DNA of 64,000 bases from Arthrobacter sp. JZ12 (GTDB lineage: Bacteria > Actinomycetota > Actinomycetes > Actinomycetales > Micrococcaceae). Shown piece by piece: positions 18,544-26,305 of this stretch. The stretch lies in the NCBI RefSeq assembly GCF_035189165.1, contig NZ_CP045246.1:1798001-1862000 (forward strand). Direction: 5' to 3'. Below the pieces are notes generated by a model. It did not search any database. It was not told the DNA's origin and worked only from the letters and a program-made list of their open reading frames with translations. Made by a program: the position numbers and the translations under genes. Each line of letters opens with the position of its first letter. Within the stretch, counting starts at the first letter, position 1.

Positions 18544-19218
18544 TTACGGCTTGTTGATCTTCGGCGGAGTGATCTTCCGCGAGGTAAGGACTTCGTCAAC
18601 CAGTCCGTAGGCTTTCGCGTCCTCGGCGGTAAGAATCTTGTCGCGCTCAATGTCGCTGTTGATCTGCTCGGAAGTCTTCCCGCTGTGAAGGGCGAGCGTG
18701 TCCTCCAGCCAGGTCCGCATGCGCATCACTTCGTTGGCCTGGATCTCCAGGTCGGATGCCTGTCCACCCTGTCCGCCGCCCAAGGCAGGCTGGTGGATGA
18801 GGACCCGTGCGTTCGGAAGCGCCAGCCGCTTGCCCGGCGCGCCGGCCGCGAGCAGCACGGCAGCAGCACTCGCGGCCTGTCCGAGGCAGACCGTCTGGAT
18901 CTCGGGACGGATGAACTGCATCGTGTCGTAGATGGCAGTCATTGCCGTGAAGGATCCGCCCGGGGAGTTGATGTAGAGCGTGATGTCGCGTTCCGGGTCG
19001 GTGGACTCAAGAACGAGCAACTGCGCCATCACATCGTCCGCGGACGCGTCGTCCACCTGCACGCCGAGGAAGATGATGCGGTCCTCGAACAGCTTCGTGT
19101 AGGGGTCCTGGCGCTTGAAGCCATACGGCGTGCGCTCTTCGAACTGGGGCAGGACGTAGCGGCTGGTGGGCAGCTGGGGAGCCCGGCCGCCTGCTGCGGC
19201 AGAGAAATTGTGGTTCAT
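18544..19218 (-). CDS. clpP2: ATP-dependent Clp protease proteolytic subunit (ClpP2)
   Basis: A 224-residue serine protease subunit. The nucleophile Ser is in [14 protein letters not shown] and the His in [12 protein letters not shown], with the acidic residue further on. The N-terminus is longer than ClpP1 and has a processing-type leader. In actinobacteria ClpP1 and ClpP2 form mixed double rings, with ClpX docking on ClpP2. The spacing of 39 bp from clpP1 fits one operon. Confidence 0.95.
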   Translation of the reverse strand: MNHNFSAAAGGRAPQLPTSRYVLPQFEERTPYGFKRQDPYTKLFEDRIIFLGVQVDDASADDVMAQLLVLESTDPERDITLYINSPGGSFTAMTAIYDTMQFIRPEIQTVCLGQAASAAAVLLAAGAPGKRLALPNARVLIHQPALGGGQGGQASDLEIQANEVMRMRTWLEDTLALHSGKTSEQINSDIERDKILTAEDAKAYGLVDEVLTSRKITPPKINKP

Positions 19219-19257
19219 TGTGCCTCCTGGGCAAGTCTGGGTGAGCTGGATCCTGGA

Positions 19258-19881
19258 CTAGTCGCGGCTGGTTCCGCCGCCGCCGGACACGGAGCCAGCG
19301 TGTGCCGAGATGTGGTCGAAGAACCCGTATTCGAGGGCTTCCTGGGCGGTGAACCACTTGTCGCGGTCGTTGTCCTTGAGGATGGTCTCAACGGTCTGGC
19401 CGGTCTGCTCCGCAGTCAATTCCGCCATAACGCGCTTCATATGGAGAATCAGCTCAGCCTGGATCTTGATGTCGGAGGCCGTACCGCCGATGCCTCCGGA
19501 CGGCTGGTGCATGAGGATACGCGCGTGCGGTGTCGCGTAGCGCTTGCCCTTGGTGCCCGAGGAGAGCAGGAACTGACCCATGGAAGCCGCCAGGCCCGTA
19601 GCAACCGTGACAACGTCGTTCGGAATGAACTGCATCGTGTCGTAGATGGCCATGCCGGCGGTCACTGAACCACCCGGAGAGTTGATGTAAAGGAAAATGT
19701 CCTTCTCCGGATCCTCGGCAGACAGCAGGAGCAGCTGCGAACAGATCGCGTTGGCGTTTTCATCCCTGACTTCGGATCCCAGCCAGATGATCCGCTCCTT
19801 CAGGAGCCGGTTGTAGATGTAGTCGTCGCGGCTGGCAGGATCAACAGTCGCCATGGTCGGGGTTCTTGGTTCGATTGCCAT
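19258..19881 (-). CDS. clpP1: ATP-dependent Clp protease proteolytic subunit (ClpP1)
   Basis: A 207-residue ClpP subunit with Ser in [14 protein letters not shown] and His in [14 protein letters not shown] 19881 is chosen because GAGAGG lies about 10 nt upstream; an in-frame GTG at 19899 would add six residues. The gene is second in tig-clpP1-clpP2. A candidate ClgR operator is found about 86 nt upstream of this start. An extra small hairpin (GGGAGC/GCTCCC, about 19936-19951) lies in the leader. Confidence 0.95.
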   Translation of the reverse strand: MAIEPRTPTMATVDPASRDDYIYNRLLKERIIWLGSEVRDENANAICSQLLLLSAEDPEKDIFLYINSPGGSVTAGMAIYDTMQFIPNDVVTVATGLAASMGQFLLSSGTKGKRYATPHARILMHQPSGGIGGTASDIKIQAELILHMKRVMAELTAEQTGQTVETILKDNDRDKWFTAQEALEYGFFDHISAHAGSVSGGGGTSRD

Positions 19882-19960
19882 TGCTGATTGACCTCTCACT
19901 CAGGTTTTTCTCTCACTGGACACTAACCCGTCCGGGGAGCGTTTTGCTCCCGCGCCCCGA

Positions 19961-19980
19961 GCTGTTCGCTGACGGCGCAT
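19961..19980 (-). promoter_or_regulatory. Candidate ClgR-binding site upstream of clpP1
   Basis: CGCTGACGGCG at 19967-19977 is an exact match to the core of the ClgR consensus described for Corynebacterium (CGC-Y-N-A-N-R-GCG), as I recall it. ClgR activates clpP1P2 in several actinobacteria. The 11-bp core matches on the plus strand. The site lies 86 bp before the clpP1 start and after tig. Confidence 0.5.
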
Positions 19981-20041
19981 CCCCCACTGGCACGCCTGGC
20001 CGGGGCGCAATCGCGGTCCCGGCACCAGGCGCTTAACGGAC

Positions 20042-20071
20042 GATGCCGCCAGCACAAACGCTGGCGGCATC
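20042..20071 (-). terminator. Terminator after tig
   Basis: A perfect 12-bp stem (20042-20053 and 20060-20071) with a 6-nt loop lies 32 nt after the tig stop on the minus strand. No T-tract follows, so termination may be partial. It separates tig from clpP1, which may therefore use its own promoter. Confidence 0.65.
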
Positions 20072-20103
20072 AGTCGGTATGTCAGGCTTGAGCGGCCCGG
20101 TGA

Positions 20104-21510
20104 TCAGGCCTTGGCGGCGTCAGCGTCCTCGGCGGAAGCTGCGCTCTCAGCGGCATCCTCCACTGCCTCGGGAGCCTCGTCCTCGGCCGGAACGGTCTCA
20201 GCACCGGCTGCTTCGCCTGCCGGACGGACGAAGTCGGACAGGTCGACAGACTCACCGTTGGTATCGGTTACGACCGCCAGCTCCAGGACCTTTGCAAGGG
20301 CCTTGCGACGGCGGACTTCACCGACGATCATGGCGACCTGGCCGCTCTGGTCCAGCATCTGGGCGAACTGGTTCGGATCCATGCCGTACTGGCTGGCCGA
20401 GGAAACGATGTAGTCGATGAGCTCGCTCTGGCTGACGCCGATCTCTTCCTTCTCCGCTACAGCATCAAGGACGATCTCGTTGCGGAACGCCTGCTGGGTG
20501 TTCTCGCGAACCTCCGCGCGGTGCTCCTCGGTGTCGTGGTCCGGCCCGGCGGAGTGGCTGCTCTCGGAGTTGAAGTGCTGCTCCAGCTGCTCCTCGACCA
20601 CGGACTCAGGCACCGGCACCTCAACCAGCTCCAAGAGCTTCTCGAGGACCTTGTCCCGGGCTTCGACACCCTGCTCAACGAGCTTGTCCTCGGCGGCGCG
20701 CTTGGCGAGGTCGGCACGCAGTTCATCGATGGTGTCGAACTCGCTTGCCAGCTGTGCGAAGTCATCATTTGCGTCCGGCAGCTCGCGCTCCTTGACAGCC
20801 TTGACCGAAACGGTAACCTCGGCATCCTTGCCGGAGTGCTCTCCACCGGCGAGCTTGGTCTCGAAGGTGGAGGATTCGCCGGCGCTGAGCCCGGTAACGG
20901 CCTCGTCCATGCCCTCGAGCATGGTCTTGGAGCCGATCTGGTAGGAGATGTCGGCGGCAGAATCGACTTCCTCGCCGTCGATCTTCGCCGTCAGGTCAAG
21001 CGTGAGGAAGTCGCCGTCGGTAGCCGGACGGTCTACTTCCTTGAGCGTGCCGAAGCGGCCGCGAAGCTCGTCAAGTGCCTTGACGACGTCGTCGTCGGAA
21101 GCCTTGGCGGCCTCAACGGTGACCTCCAGGCCCGAGTACTCCGGAAGTTCAATTTCGGGACGGATGTCGAGCTCAGCGGTGAAGAGGAGCTGGCCGTCCT
21201 GTGCAGAGGGATCGGGAACCTCGGTGATCTCAACCTCGGGCCGGCTCAGCGGACGGATCTTGGTCTCCTGGACAGCCGTCTGGTAGAAGCCGTTGAGTCC
21301 CTCGTTGATGGCGGTCTCGATGACGTAGCCGCGTCCCACGCGCTGGTCGATCAGCTTGTTCGGGACCTTGCCCTTGCGGAAACCCGGAACCTGCACCTGG
21401 TTGGCGATGGTCTTGTAGGCAGCATCGATGTTCGGCTTGAGTTCCTCGAAAGGGACCTCCACGTTGAGCTTCACTCGCGTGGGAGTGAGGTTTTCGACAG
21501 CGCTCTTCAC
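20104..21510 (-). CDS. tig: Trigger factor
   Basis: A 468-residue ribosome-bound chaperone and prolyl isomerase that meets nascent chains at the exit tunnel. The ribosome-docking signature GFRKGKVP is near residue 43. The FKBP-type isomerase domain (about 150-250) has DGDFLTLDL and [17 protein letters not shown] long helical C-terminal domain ends in an Ala/Glu/Asp-rich tail. The start is GTG 21510, with AGGAG 9 nt upstream. Confidence 0.96.
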   Translation of the reverse strand: MKSAVENLTPTRVKLNVEVPFEELKPNIDAAYKTIANQVQVPGFRKGKVPNKLIDQRVGRGYVIETAINEGLNGFYQTAVQETKIRPLSRPEVEITEVPDPSAQDGQLLFTAELDIRPEIELPEYSGLEVTVEAAKASDDDVVKALDELRGRFGTLKEVDRPATDGDFLTLDLTAKIDGEEVDSAADISYQIGSKTMLEGMDEAVTGLSAGESSTFETKLAGGEHSGKDAEVTVSVKAVKERELPDANDDFAQLASEFDTIDELRADLAKRAAEDKLVEQGVEARDKVLEKLLELVEVPVPESVVEEQLEQHFNSESSHSAGPDHDTEEHRAEVRENTQQAFRNEIVLDAVAEKEEIGVSQSELIDYIVSSASQYGMDPNQFAQMLDQSGQVAMIVGEVRRRKALAKVLELAVVTDTNGESVDLSDFVRPAGEAAGAETVPAEDEAPEAVEDAAESAASAEDADAAKA

Positions 21511-21595
21511 AGCCTAGTACTCCTGATTGATTAGGGATCGGTTCTGCACCGGGGATACAAATCCGCGAAGGATCATCTGCACCGTTAATACAGAG

Positions 21596-21669
21596 TCGGG
21601 GTGACAGGATTTGAACCTGCGACTTCCTGCTCCCAAAGCAGGCGCTCTTCCAAGCTGAGCTACACCCCG
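21596..21669 (-). tRNA. tRNA-Pro (TGG anticodon)
   Basis: A full cloverleaf of 74 nt. The acceptor CGGGGTG pairs with CACCCCG and the discriminator is A. The anticodon stem CCTGC/GCAGG holds the loop TTTGGGA. C1-G72 is typical of tRNA-Pro. CCA is not encoded. Confidence 0.95.
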
Positions 21670-21684
21670 GTTAGTGCAGAGGCA

Positions 21685-21713
21685 AGTCTACGAAAGAAAG
21701 CCCACCGTTGCAC
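21685..21713 (-). promoter_or_regulatory. Promoter of tRNA-Pro
   Basis: On the minus strand GTGCAA (21708-21713) and TAGACT (21685-21690) are separated by 17 nt, 15 nt before the mature tRNA 5' end. Confidence 0.6.
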
Positions 21714-21812
21714 ATTTTGAGAATCGGCCCGCCATATGGTGTAGTTATATGCGTTCCAGCCACGCCGGAAGCGTGCGGCCCCCAGCCGCAACAACCACCT
21801 CACTGCTGGTCC

Positions 21813-21886
21813 GGGGATGTAGCTCAATGGTAGAGCCTCAGTCTTCCAAACTGATTACGCGGGTTCGATTCCCGTCATCCCCTCCA
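21813..21886 (+). tRNA. tRNA-Gly (TCC anticodon)
   Basis: The acceptor GGGGATG pairs with CATCCCC. The anticodon stem TCAGT/ACTGA holds the loop CTTCCAA. CCA is encoded at 21884-21886. It is divergent from tRNA-Pro. A weak promoter (TTGAGA, then TAGTTA after 19 nt) may lie in the shared upstream region. Confidence 0.96.
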
Positions 21887-21928
21887 ATTCTGTTCTTTTA
21901 GTGATCTCCCCGTCGGGATCCTTCCTTC

Positions 21929-22834
21929 TTATGCAGCCTGGCAGTTGGGGCACCAGTACAGCTTACGGGCCCCCATCTCCGTCATCGCTATCGGGGTGCT
22001 GCAGATTCGGCACGGCTGCCCCGTCCGCTTGTACACATAGTGAGCGTCCTCGACGGGAATTGCGGCTGCGTCCGTGCGTGAGCGGTCCGTGTGGGAACGA
22101 TGGTCCGGTGTCGTCGTGATGATTCTGCCGGCCTCCACGCCCTCATTCATCAGCAGCACCAAGTCCTCCCACAGCGCTATTGCCTCCGCATCGGGCAGTG
22201 AGACTCCCGGCACCCATGGATGAATCCGACGCCGGAACAGCGCCTCGGCGCGGTAGACATTGCCGACGCCGGCAATCACCGCCTGATTCATGAGCGAGAG
22301 CCCGACAGCGGACCGTGTCCGCTGTATACGCGTGACGAATTCACCCGGATCAGTCTCCGGATCCAGCGGGTCGGGGCCCAATTTCGACAGTACCGCCTGC
22401 TCATCAGCCGCCGTAAGAACTTCACAGGCCGTGGGGCCGCGCAAATCTGCCCAGCCATGTTCGGACACGAATCGAACGCGAACCGCCCCTACGGGCGGCG
22501 GCGGTCCCACGTAGGAGGCGCCGTCGTCGTCGGATGCGGTTTCCTGCTCCCCTATCCGCCGAGGGGCACCGATGCTCGATGCCCCACGAAAAGTCTCGTC
22601 GCCGCCGAAGGTCCAGGCCCCGTAGAGGCCCAGGTGCACGCGCATCACTAGCTCGTTGTCGAACTCAAGGAAAAGCTGTTTTCCATGCGCCCGCGCGGCG
22701 ACAAGCACCGAGCCGTCAAGGCGGTCGGCCCCTGCCTGGAACCGGCCCTGGGGACTGCTGACGCGCAGCCGCTCGCCGACGAACGCCGAATTAAACTGGC
22801 GCGCCAGGCGGTGGATTGAGTGACCCTCAGGCAC
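21929..22834 (-). CDS. nei: Fpg/Nei family DNA glycosylase (endonuclease VIII-like)
   Basis: A 301-residue base-excision-repair glycosylase/AP lyase. The mature N-terminus begins PEGHSIHRLARQ, giving the catalytic Pro and Glu at residues 2 and 3. The H2TH region includes GVGNVYRAEALFRRRIHP. The C-terminal zinc finger has CRIC and CPNC. The PEGHSI start and sequence fit the Rv2464c (Nei2) group, not MutM. The GTG start overlaps the rpiB stop by one base, and the rpiB-nei order is the same as in M. tuberculosis. Confidence 0.92.
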   Translation of the reverse strand: MPEGHSIHRLARQFNSAFVGERLRVSSPQGRFQAGADRLDGSVLVAARAHGKQLFLEFDNELVMRVHLGLYGAWTFGGDETFRGASSIGAPRRIGEQETASDDDGASYVGPPPPVGAVRVRFVSEHGWADLRGPTACEVLTAADEQAVLSKLGPDPLDPETDPGEFVTRIQRTRSAVGLSLMNQAVIAGVGNVYRAEALFRRRIHPWVPGVSLPDAEAIALWEDLVLLMNEGVEAGRIITTTPDHRSHTDRSRTDAAAIPVEDAHYVYKRTGQPCRICSTPIAMTEMGARKLYWCPNCQAA

Positions 22835-23307
22835 TACGCGATGACCTCTCCCGTTGCCTCGTAGGCGGCGATCTTGCCGATCCGGCGCACGTGCCGCTCA
22901 GCTCCGCTGAACGGTTCGGCCAGGAAGGCCTCCACGATCGCCGTCGCCTCCTCGAGGGAGTGCTGGCGCCCGCCGAGGGCAACCACGTTGGCGTCATTGT
23001 GCTGGCGGGCCAATCGCGCAGTATCGAGGCTCCAGGCCAGCGCAGCGCGTATCCCCTTCACCTTGTTTGCCGCGATCTGCTCCCCATTACCGGAACCACC
23101 AAGAACGATGCCCAGCGCTTCGACGCCGGACAACTGGTCGTCAACCACCGCGAGGGCAGCGTTGATGCAGAAGGAGGGGTAGTCGTCCTCGGCGTCGTAG
23201 ACGGTAGGGCCGTGATCGATCATCTCGAAGCCCTTCCCGCTGAGGTGTGCCACGAGGTGTGCACTCAGCTCCATGCCGGCGTGGTCGGTTGCGATATGAA
23301 CGCGCAT
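22834..23307 (-). CDS. rpiB: Ribose-5-phosphate isomerase B
   Basis: A 157-residue RpiB/LacAB-family enzyme interconverting ribulose 5-phosphate and ribose 5-phosphate. The N-terminal ATDHAGMEL loop and GGSGNGEQIAANK phosphate/active-site loop are intact. The usual catalytic Cys of E. coli RpiB is replaced by the Glu in GNGEQ, as in the mycobacterial enzyme. ATG 23307 is preferred to the preceding TTG. Confidence 0.95.
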   Translation of the reverse strand: MRVHIATDHAGMELSAHLVAHLSGKGFEMIDHGPTVYDAEDDYPSFCINAALAVVDDQLSGVEALGIVLGGSGNGEQIAANKVKGIRAALAWSLDTARLARQHNDANVVALGGRQHSLEEATAIVEAFLAEPFSGAERHVRRIGKIAAYEATGEVIA

Positions 23308-23466
23308 CAATGTTCCGTTTCAAAGGTGTGGTCGGTTGCCCTCCAAGATTAGTGGCTGCGCAAAGGCGGCGTTGACTGTGCGGCTGGGCTCGCCCAGGAA
23401 GAGTCCTAGGTTTTCTCCAAGTACGGCAGGCGATTCTTTTCCTACAGCCAAGGGAAAGGAAGACCG

Positions 23467-25062
23467 ATGTCCGTTTCGCGACGACAGGTCCTCACAATGG
23501 GGGGACTCGGGGTAATCGGCGCAGGAGCGCTAGCAGCTCCATTCAGCTCTATCAGCGCCAAGTCTGCGAGCAAGCTGGCAGACAGCGATATGCCCATCCC
23601 CTACCGCTCGCCCTTGACGGTGCCGCCGATCCTTGAACCCTACGCGGTTGGCCGCGCGCCTGACGGCGCCAAGGTGCATTACTACAGCGTCACGCAGAAG
23701 GCCGGCACAGCAAAGATCCTTCCACGCCTGACCACGCCGATCCTGGGTTACAACGGCATCTTCCCCGGACCCACTATCGACCTGCTGCAGGGTACGCGGG
23801 CGGTCTTGAAGATCCGCAACCAGCTGCCGCAGACCCACCCACTGCACGGGCATACGCTCTCAACGTCCACGCACCTGCACGGGTCTGCCTCCCTCCCGCA
23901 GTTCGACGGGTACGCCAGCGATGTGACGCCTCCGGGCTTCGCGAAGAACTACGAGTACCCCAACTTCCAGTCTGCGCGCACGCTCTGGTACCACGACCAC
24001 AACGTGCACCACACCGCAGAGAACGCCTACTCCGGCCTCTCGGCGCAGTTCTGCATGCATGATCCCGCCGAACGGGAGCTGCTGCCACAGAACGAGTTCG
24101 ATGTTCCGTTGACCCTCTCGGATGTCATGTTCGCAGCTGATGGAAGCCTGGCCTATGACGACAACTCGCACTCCGGCCTCTGGGGTGATGTGATCCTGGT
24201 GAACGGCAAGCCGTGGCCGGTGATGAAGGTCAAGCGCCGCGTCTACCGGTTCCGCATTCTGAACGCCTCGATCTCCCGTTCGTTCCGGCCGACCCTGAGC
24301 ACGGGCGAGGCTGTCCACGTGGTTGCGACCGACGGCGGCCTGATGCCAAAGACACAGGCGGTCGATTCCTGGCGTCACGCTGGCGCCGAGCGCTACGAGG
24401 TCCTCATTGACTTCTCGCTCTACCAGCCTGGACAGCGGGTGGAATTGCGCAACCTGTCCAACAAGAACAACGTCGACTACGACTTCACAGACCGCATCAT
24501 GGCATTCGATGTGACGGACGAGCCTGTGAATACCGCGGATCACACCTGGAACACGATTCCAGAAACGCTGGTTGGCCACGAGGTCATGGACCTGCAGGCC
24601 ACCAGAGAGACCCGCGTCCGCAAGTTCCGGGTCAAGCGCGAAAATGACGTATGGGTGATCGGGAACGACTCCTGGGCCGACATCATCGCCAGCGGGTACC
24701 GACGCGTTTGCGCCGATCCAGGTCTGGGCGACACCGAGATCTGGGAGTTCGAGAACAGCTCCGGCGGATGGTTCCACCCGATCCACATTCACCTAGTGGA
24801 CTTCCAGATCCTGAGCCGTAACGGTCGCCCGCCGTTCTCCTACGAGATGGGTCCCAAGGACGTGGTGTACGTAGGTGAGGGCGAGACGGTTCGGCTGCTG
24901 ATGAAGTTCGGCCCGCACCGCGGCAAGTACATGATCCACTGCCACAACCTCCCGCATGAGGACCACGACATGATGACCCAGTTCAGTGTCGGTCTGAAGC
25001 CCGGAGAGGTGGACCTGAACGATCCCATGAAGGCCGCCCCAGCCTTCTGGGACGGCGAGTAG
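23467..25062 (+). CDS. Multicopper oxidase (laccase / bilirubin-oxidase-like), Tat-exported
   Basis: A 531-residue secreted oxidase with three cupredoxin domains, expected to oxidise phenols or metal ions with O2. The Tat signal is SRRQVLTMGG followed by a hydrophobic stretch and a cleavage region near residue 32. Copper ligands are HLHG (about 136-139), WYHDH (about 173-177), HPIHIH (about 437-442) and HCHNLPHEDHDMM (about 491-503), so all four blue/trinuclear sites are present. The overall pattern is nearest to CotA/bilirubin oxidase types. AGGAAG precedes the ATG. A strong terminator follows, so it is probably monocistronic. Confidence 0.93.
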   Translation: MSVSRRQVLTMGGLGVIGAGALAAPFSSISAKSASKLADSDMPIPYRSPLTVPPILEPYAVGRAPDGAKVHYYSVTQKAGTAKILPRLTTPILGYNGIFPGPTIDLLQGTRAVLKIRNQLPQTHPLHGHTLSTSTHLHGSASLPQFDGYASDVTPPGFAKNYEYPNFQSARTLWYHDHNVHHTAENAYSGLSAQFCMHDPAERELLPQNEFDVPLTLSDVMFAADGSLAYDDNSHSGLWGDVILVNGKPWPVMKVKRRVYRFRILNASISRSFRPTLSTGEAVHVVATDGGLMPKTQAVDSWRHAGAERYEVLIDFSLYQPGQRVELRNLSNKNNVDYDFTDRIMAFDVTDEPVNTADHTWNTIPETLVGHEVMDLQATRETRVRKFRVKRENDVWVIGNDSWADIIASGYRRVCADPGLGDTEIWEFENSSGGWFHPIHIHLVDFQILSRNGRPPFSYEMGPKDVVYVGEGETVRLLMKFGPHRGKYMIHCHNLPHEDHDMMTQFSVGLKPGEVDLNDPMKAAPAFWDGE

Positions 25063-25078
25063 CCCCAGCTCGCACCTG

Positions 25079-25127
25079 GAGTCCGGGTGGTCCTTCCCTT
25101 CACGGGAAGGACCGCCCGGACTCTTTT
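25079..25127 (+). terminator. Terminator after the multicopper oxidase gene
   Basis: A 20-bp stem (25079-25098 and 25104-25123, one wobble) with a 5-nt loop is followed by TTTT. It starts 17 nt after the stop codon. Confidence 0.93.
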
Positions 25128-25490
25128 GCTGTGCGCTAGGCCTCCAGCATCGACCTGCCCACGATCGGTGCGGGTATCTGCGGCTCGGAACGGAGCCCTT
25201 GGCACCTCGTATCCTCCGTCGTGATGCGGGTTCCAACGAGTTTCCCGTCCGCCGGGGCGCCGCTCGATGAATAGGACATTAGGGGTGCGAGGCCATCACA
25301 AGACCTCGGGCCGGTCCATCTACCAGCACTCATGCCGCTTGGTGGATCGAGCACGACGGCGGGGGCCCCCTCTACAACCACCGGTGCGTCCATGTGGCGT
25401 CCCAGGCACCACCAGGTGACAGGGTCTTCGCCGGCGCATAGGGGAAGGCCCAACGAGAGGTGAAGGCATGTCGTATTCGAGGACACAAGG
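25128..25490. other. Intergenic stretch with no supported gene
   Basis: About 360 bp between two terminators. A minus-strand open frame (25136-25486, 116 codons) exists, but it resembles no protein family I know. It also lies after the terminator of the upstream secreted-protein gene. No tRNA, repeat or promoter pair was identified. Confidence 0.5.
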
Positions 25491-25526
25491 AAGGCCTCCC
25501 CTGCCGTTTACGACAGGGGAGGCCTT
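25491..25526 (-). terminator. Terminator of the 1119-residue secreted-protein gene
   Basis: A perfect 13-bp stem (25491-25503 and 25514-25526) begins 30 nt past the stop codon on the minus strand. Its first arm shares AAGGCCTCCCCTGCCG with the terminator of the neighbouring gene at 29041-29056. Confidence 0.8.
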
Positions 25527-25555
25527 CTCTCTGTTGGAGCTGGAGAGCCTTGGGG

Positions 25556-26305
25556 CTAGAAGATGGTGTTCATGGTCCTCCAGCCGGTGCCCACCTGAGC
25601 CTTCTTCAGCCATCCACCGGAACCGTTACCCGTGTAGAGCCACAGCCTGCCCGAGCGGTCCTTCGCCAGGACATCGACGTTGGTGTCGCCGTCGAAATCG
25701 CCCGGACCGAAAATGTTGCTCATCGAGTTCCAGCCGGTACCGACCTGAGCCTTCTTCAGCCATCCACCGGAACCGTTACCCGTGTAGAGCCACAGCCTGC
25801 CCTGGCGGTCCTTCGCCATAACGTCAACGTTGGTGTCGCCGTCGAAATCGCCCGGACCGAAAATGTTGCTCATCGTGCTCCAGCCGGTACCGACCTGAGC
25901 CTTCTTCAGCCAGCCGCCGGAACCGTTACCCGTGTAGAGCCACAGCCGGCCCAAGCGGTCCTTCGCCATAACGTCAACGTTGGTATCGCCGTCGAAATCA
26001 CCCGGACCGAAGATGTCGCTCATCGTGCTCCAGCCGGTACCGACCTGAACCTTCTTCAGCCAACCGCTGTCGCCGTCACCCGCGTAGAGCCACAGCCGGC
26101 CCTGGCGGTCCCGGGCGAGAATGTCCGCATTGTTGTCACCGTCGAAATCACCCGGAGTGAAGATGTTGCTCATGGTGCTCCAACCGGTCCCGACCTGGAC
26201 CCGTGTCTGCCATACCCCGGCGCCGTCTGTGGGGTAGAGCCAGAGCCGCCCGGAGGCGTCCCGTGCCAGCACGTCGGCGTTTCCGTCGCCGGAGAAGTCG
26301 TGTCC
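25556..26305 (-). repeat. Five tandem 150-bp coding repeats
   Basis: The 3' end of the gene is built from five units of 150 bp (50 codons), each ending in VGTGW..M..IF. The last three or four units are nearly identical at DNA level; for example the block around 25600-25660 recurs around 25750-25810. The earliest unit (around 26160-26305) is more diverged. Recent expansion or gene conversion is likely. Confidence 0.9.

Noticed and set aside
21596-21886. tRNA pair as an attachment site for a mobile element
   Set aside because: No integrase, no duplicated tRNA end and only housekeeping genes on both sides.
25136-25486. 116-codon minus-strand frame as a gene
   Set aside because: No family resemblance, no ribosome-binding site, and it lies beyond a terminator.
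25556-26305. Possible CRISPR-like or satellite repeats
   Set aside because: The period is 150 bp and the units are in frame, coding for FG-GAP-like protein repeats; no spacers.
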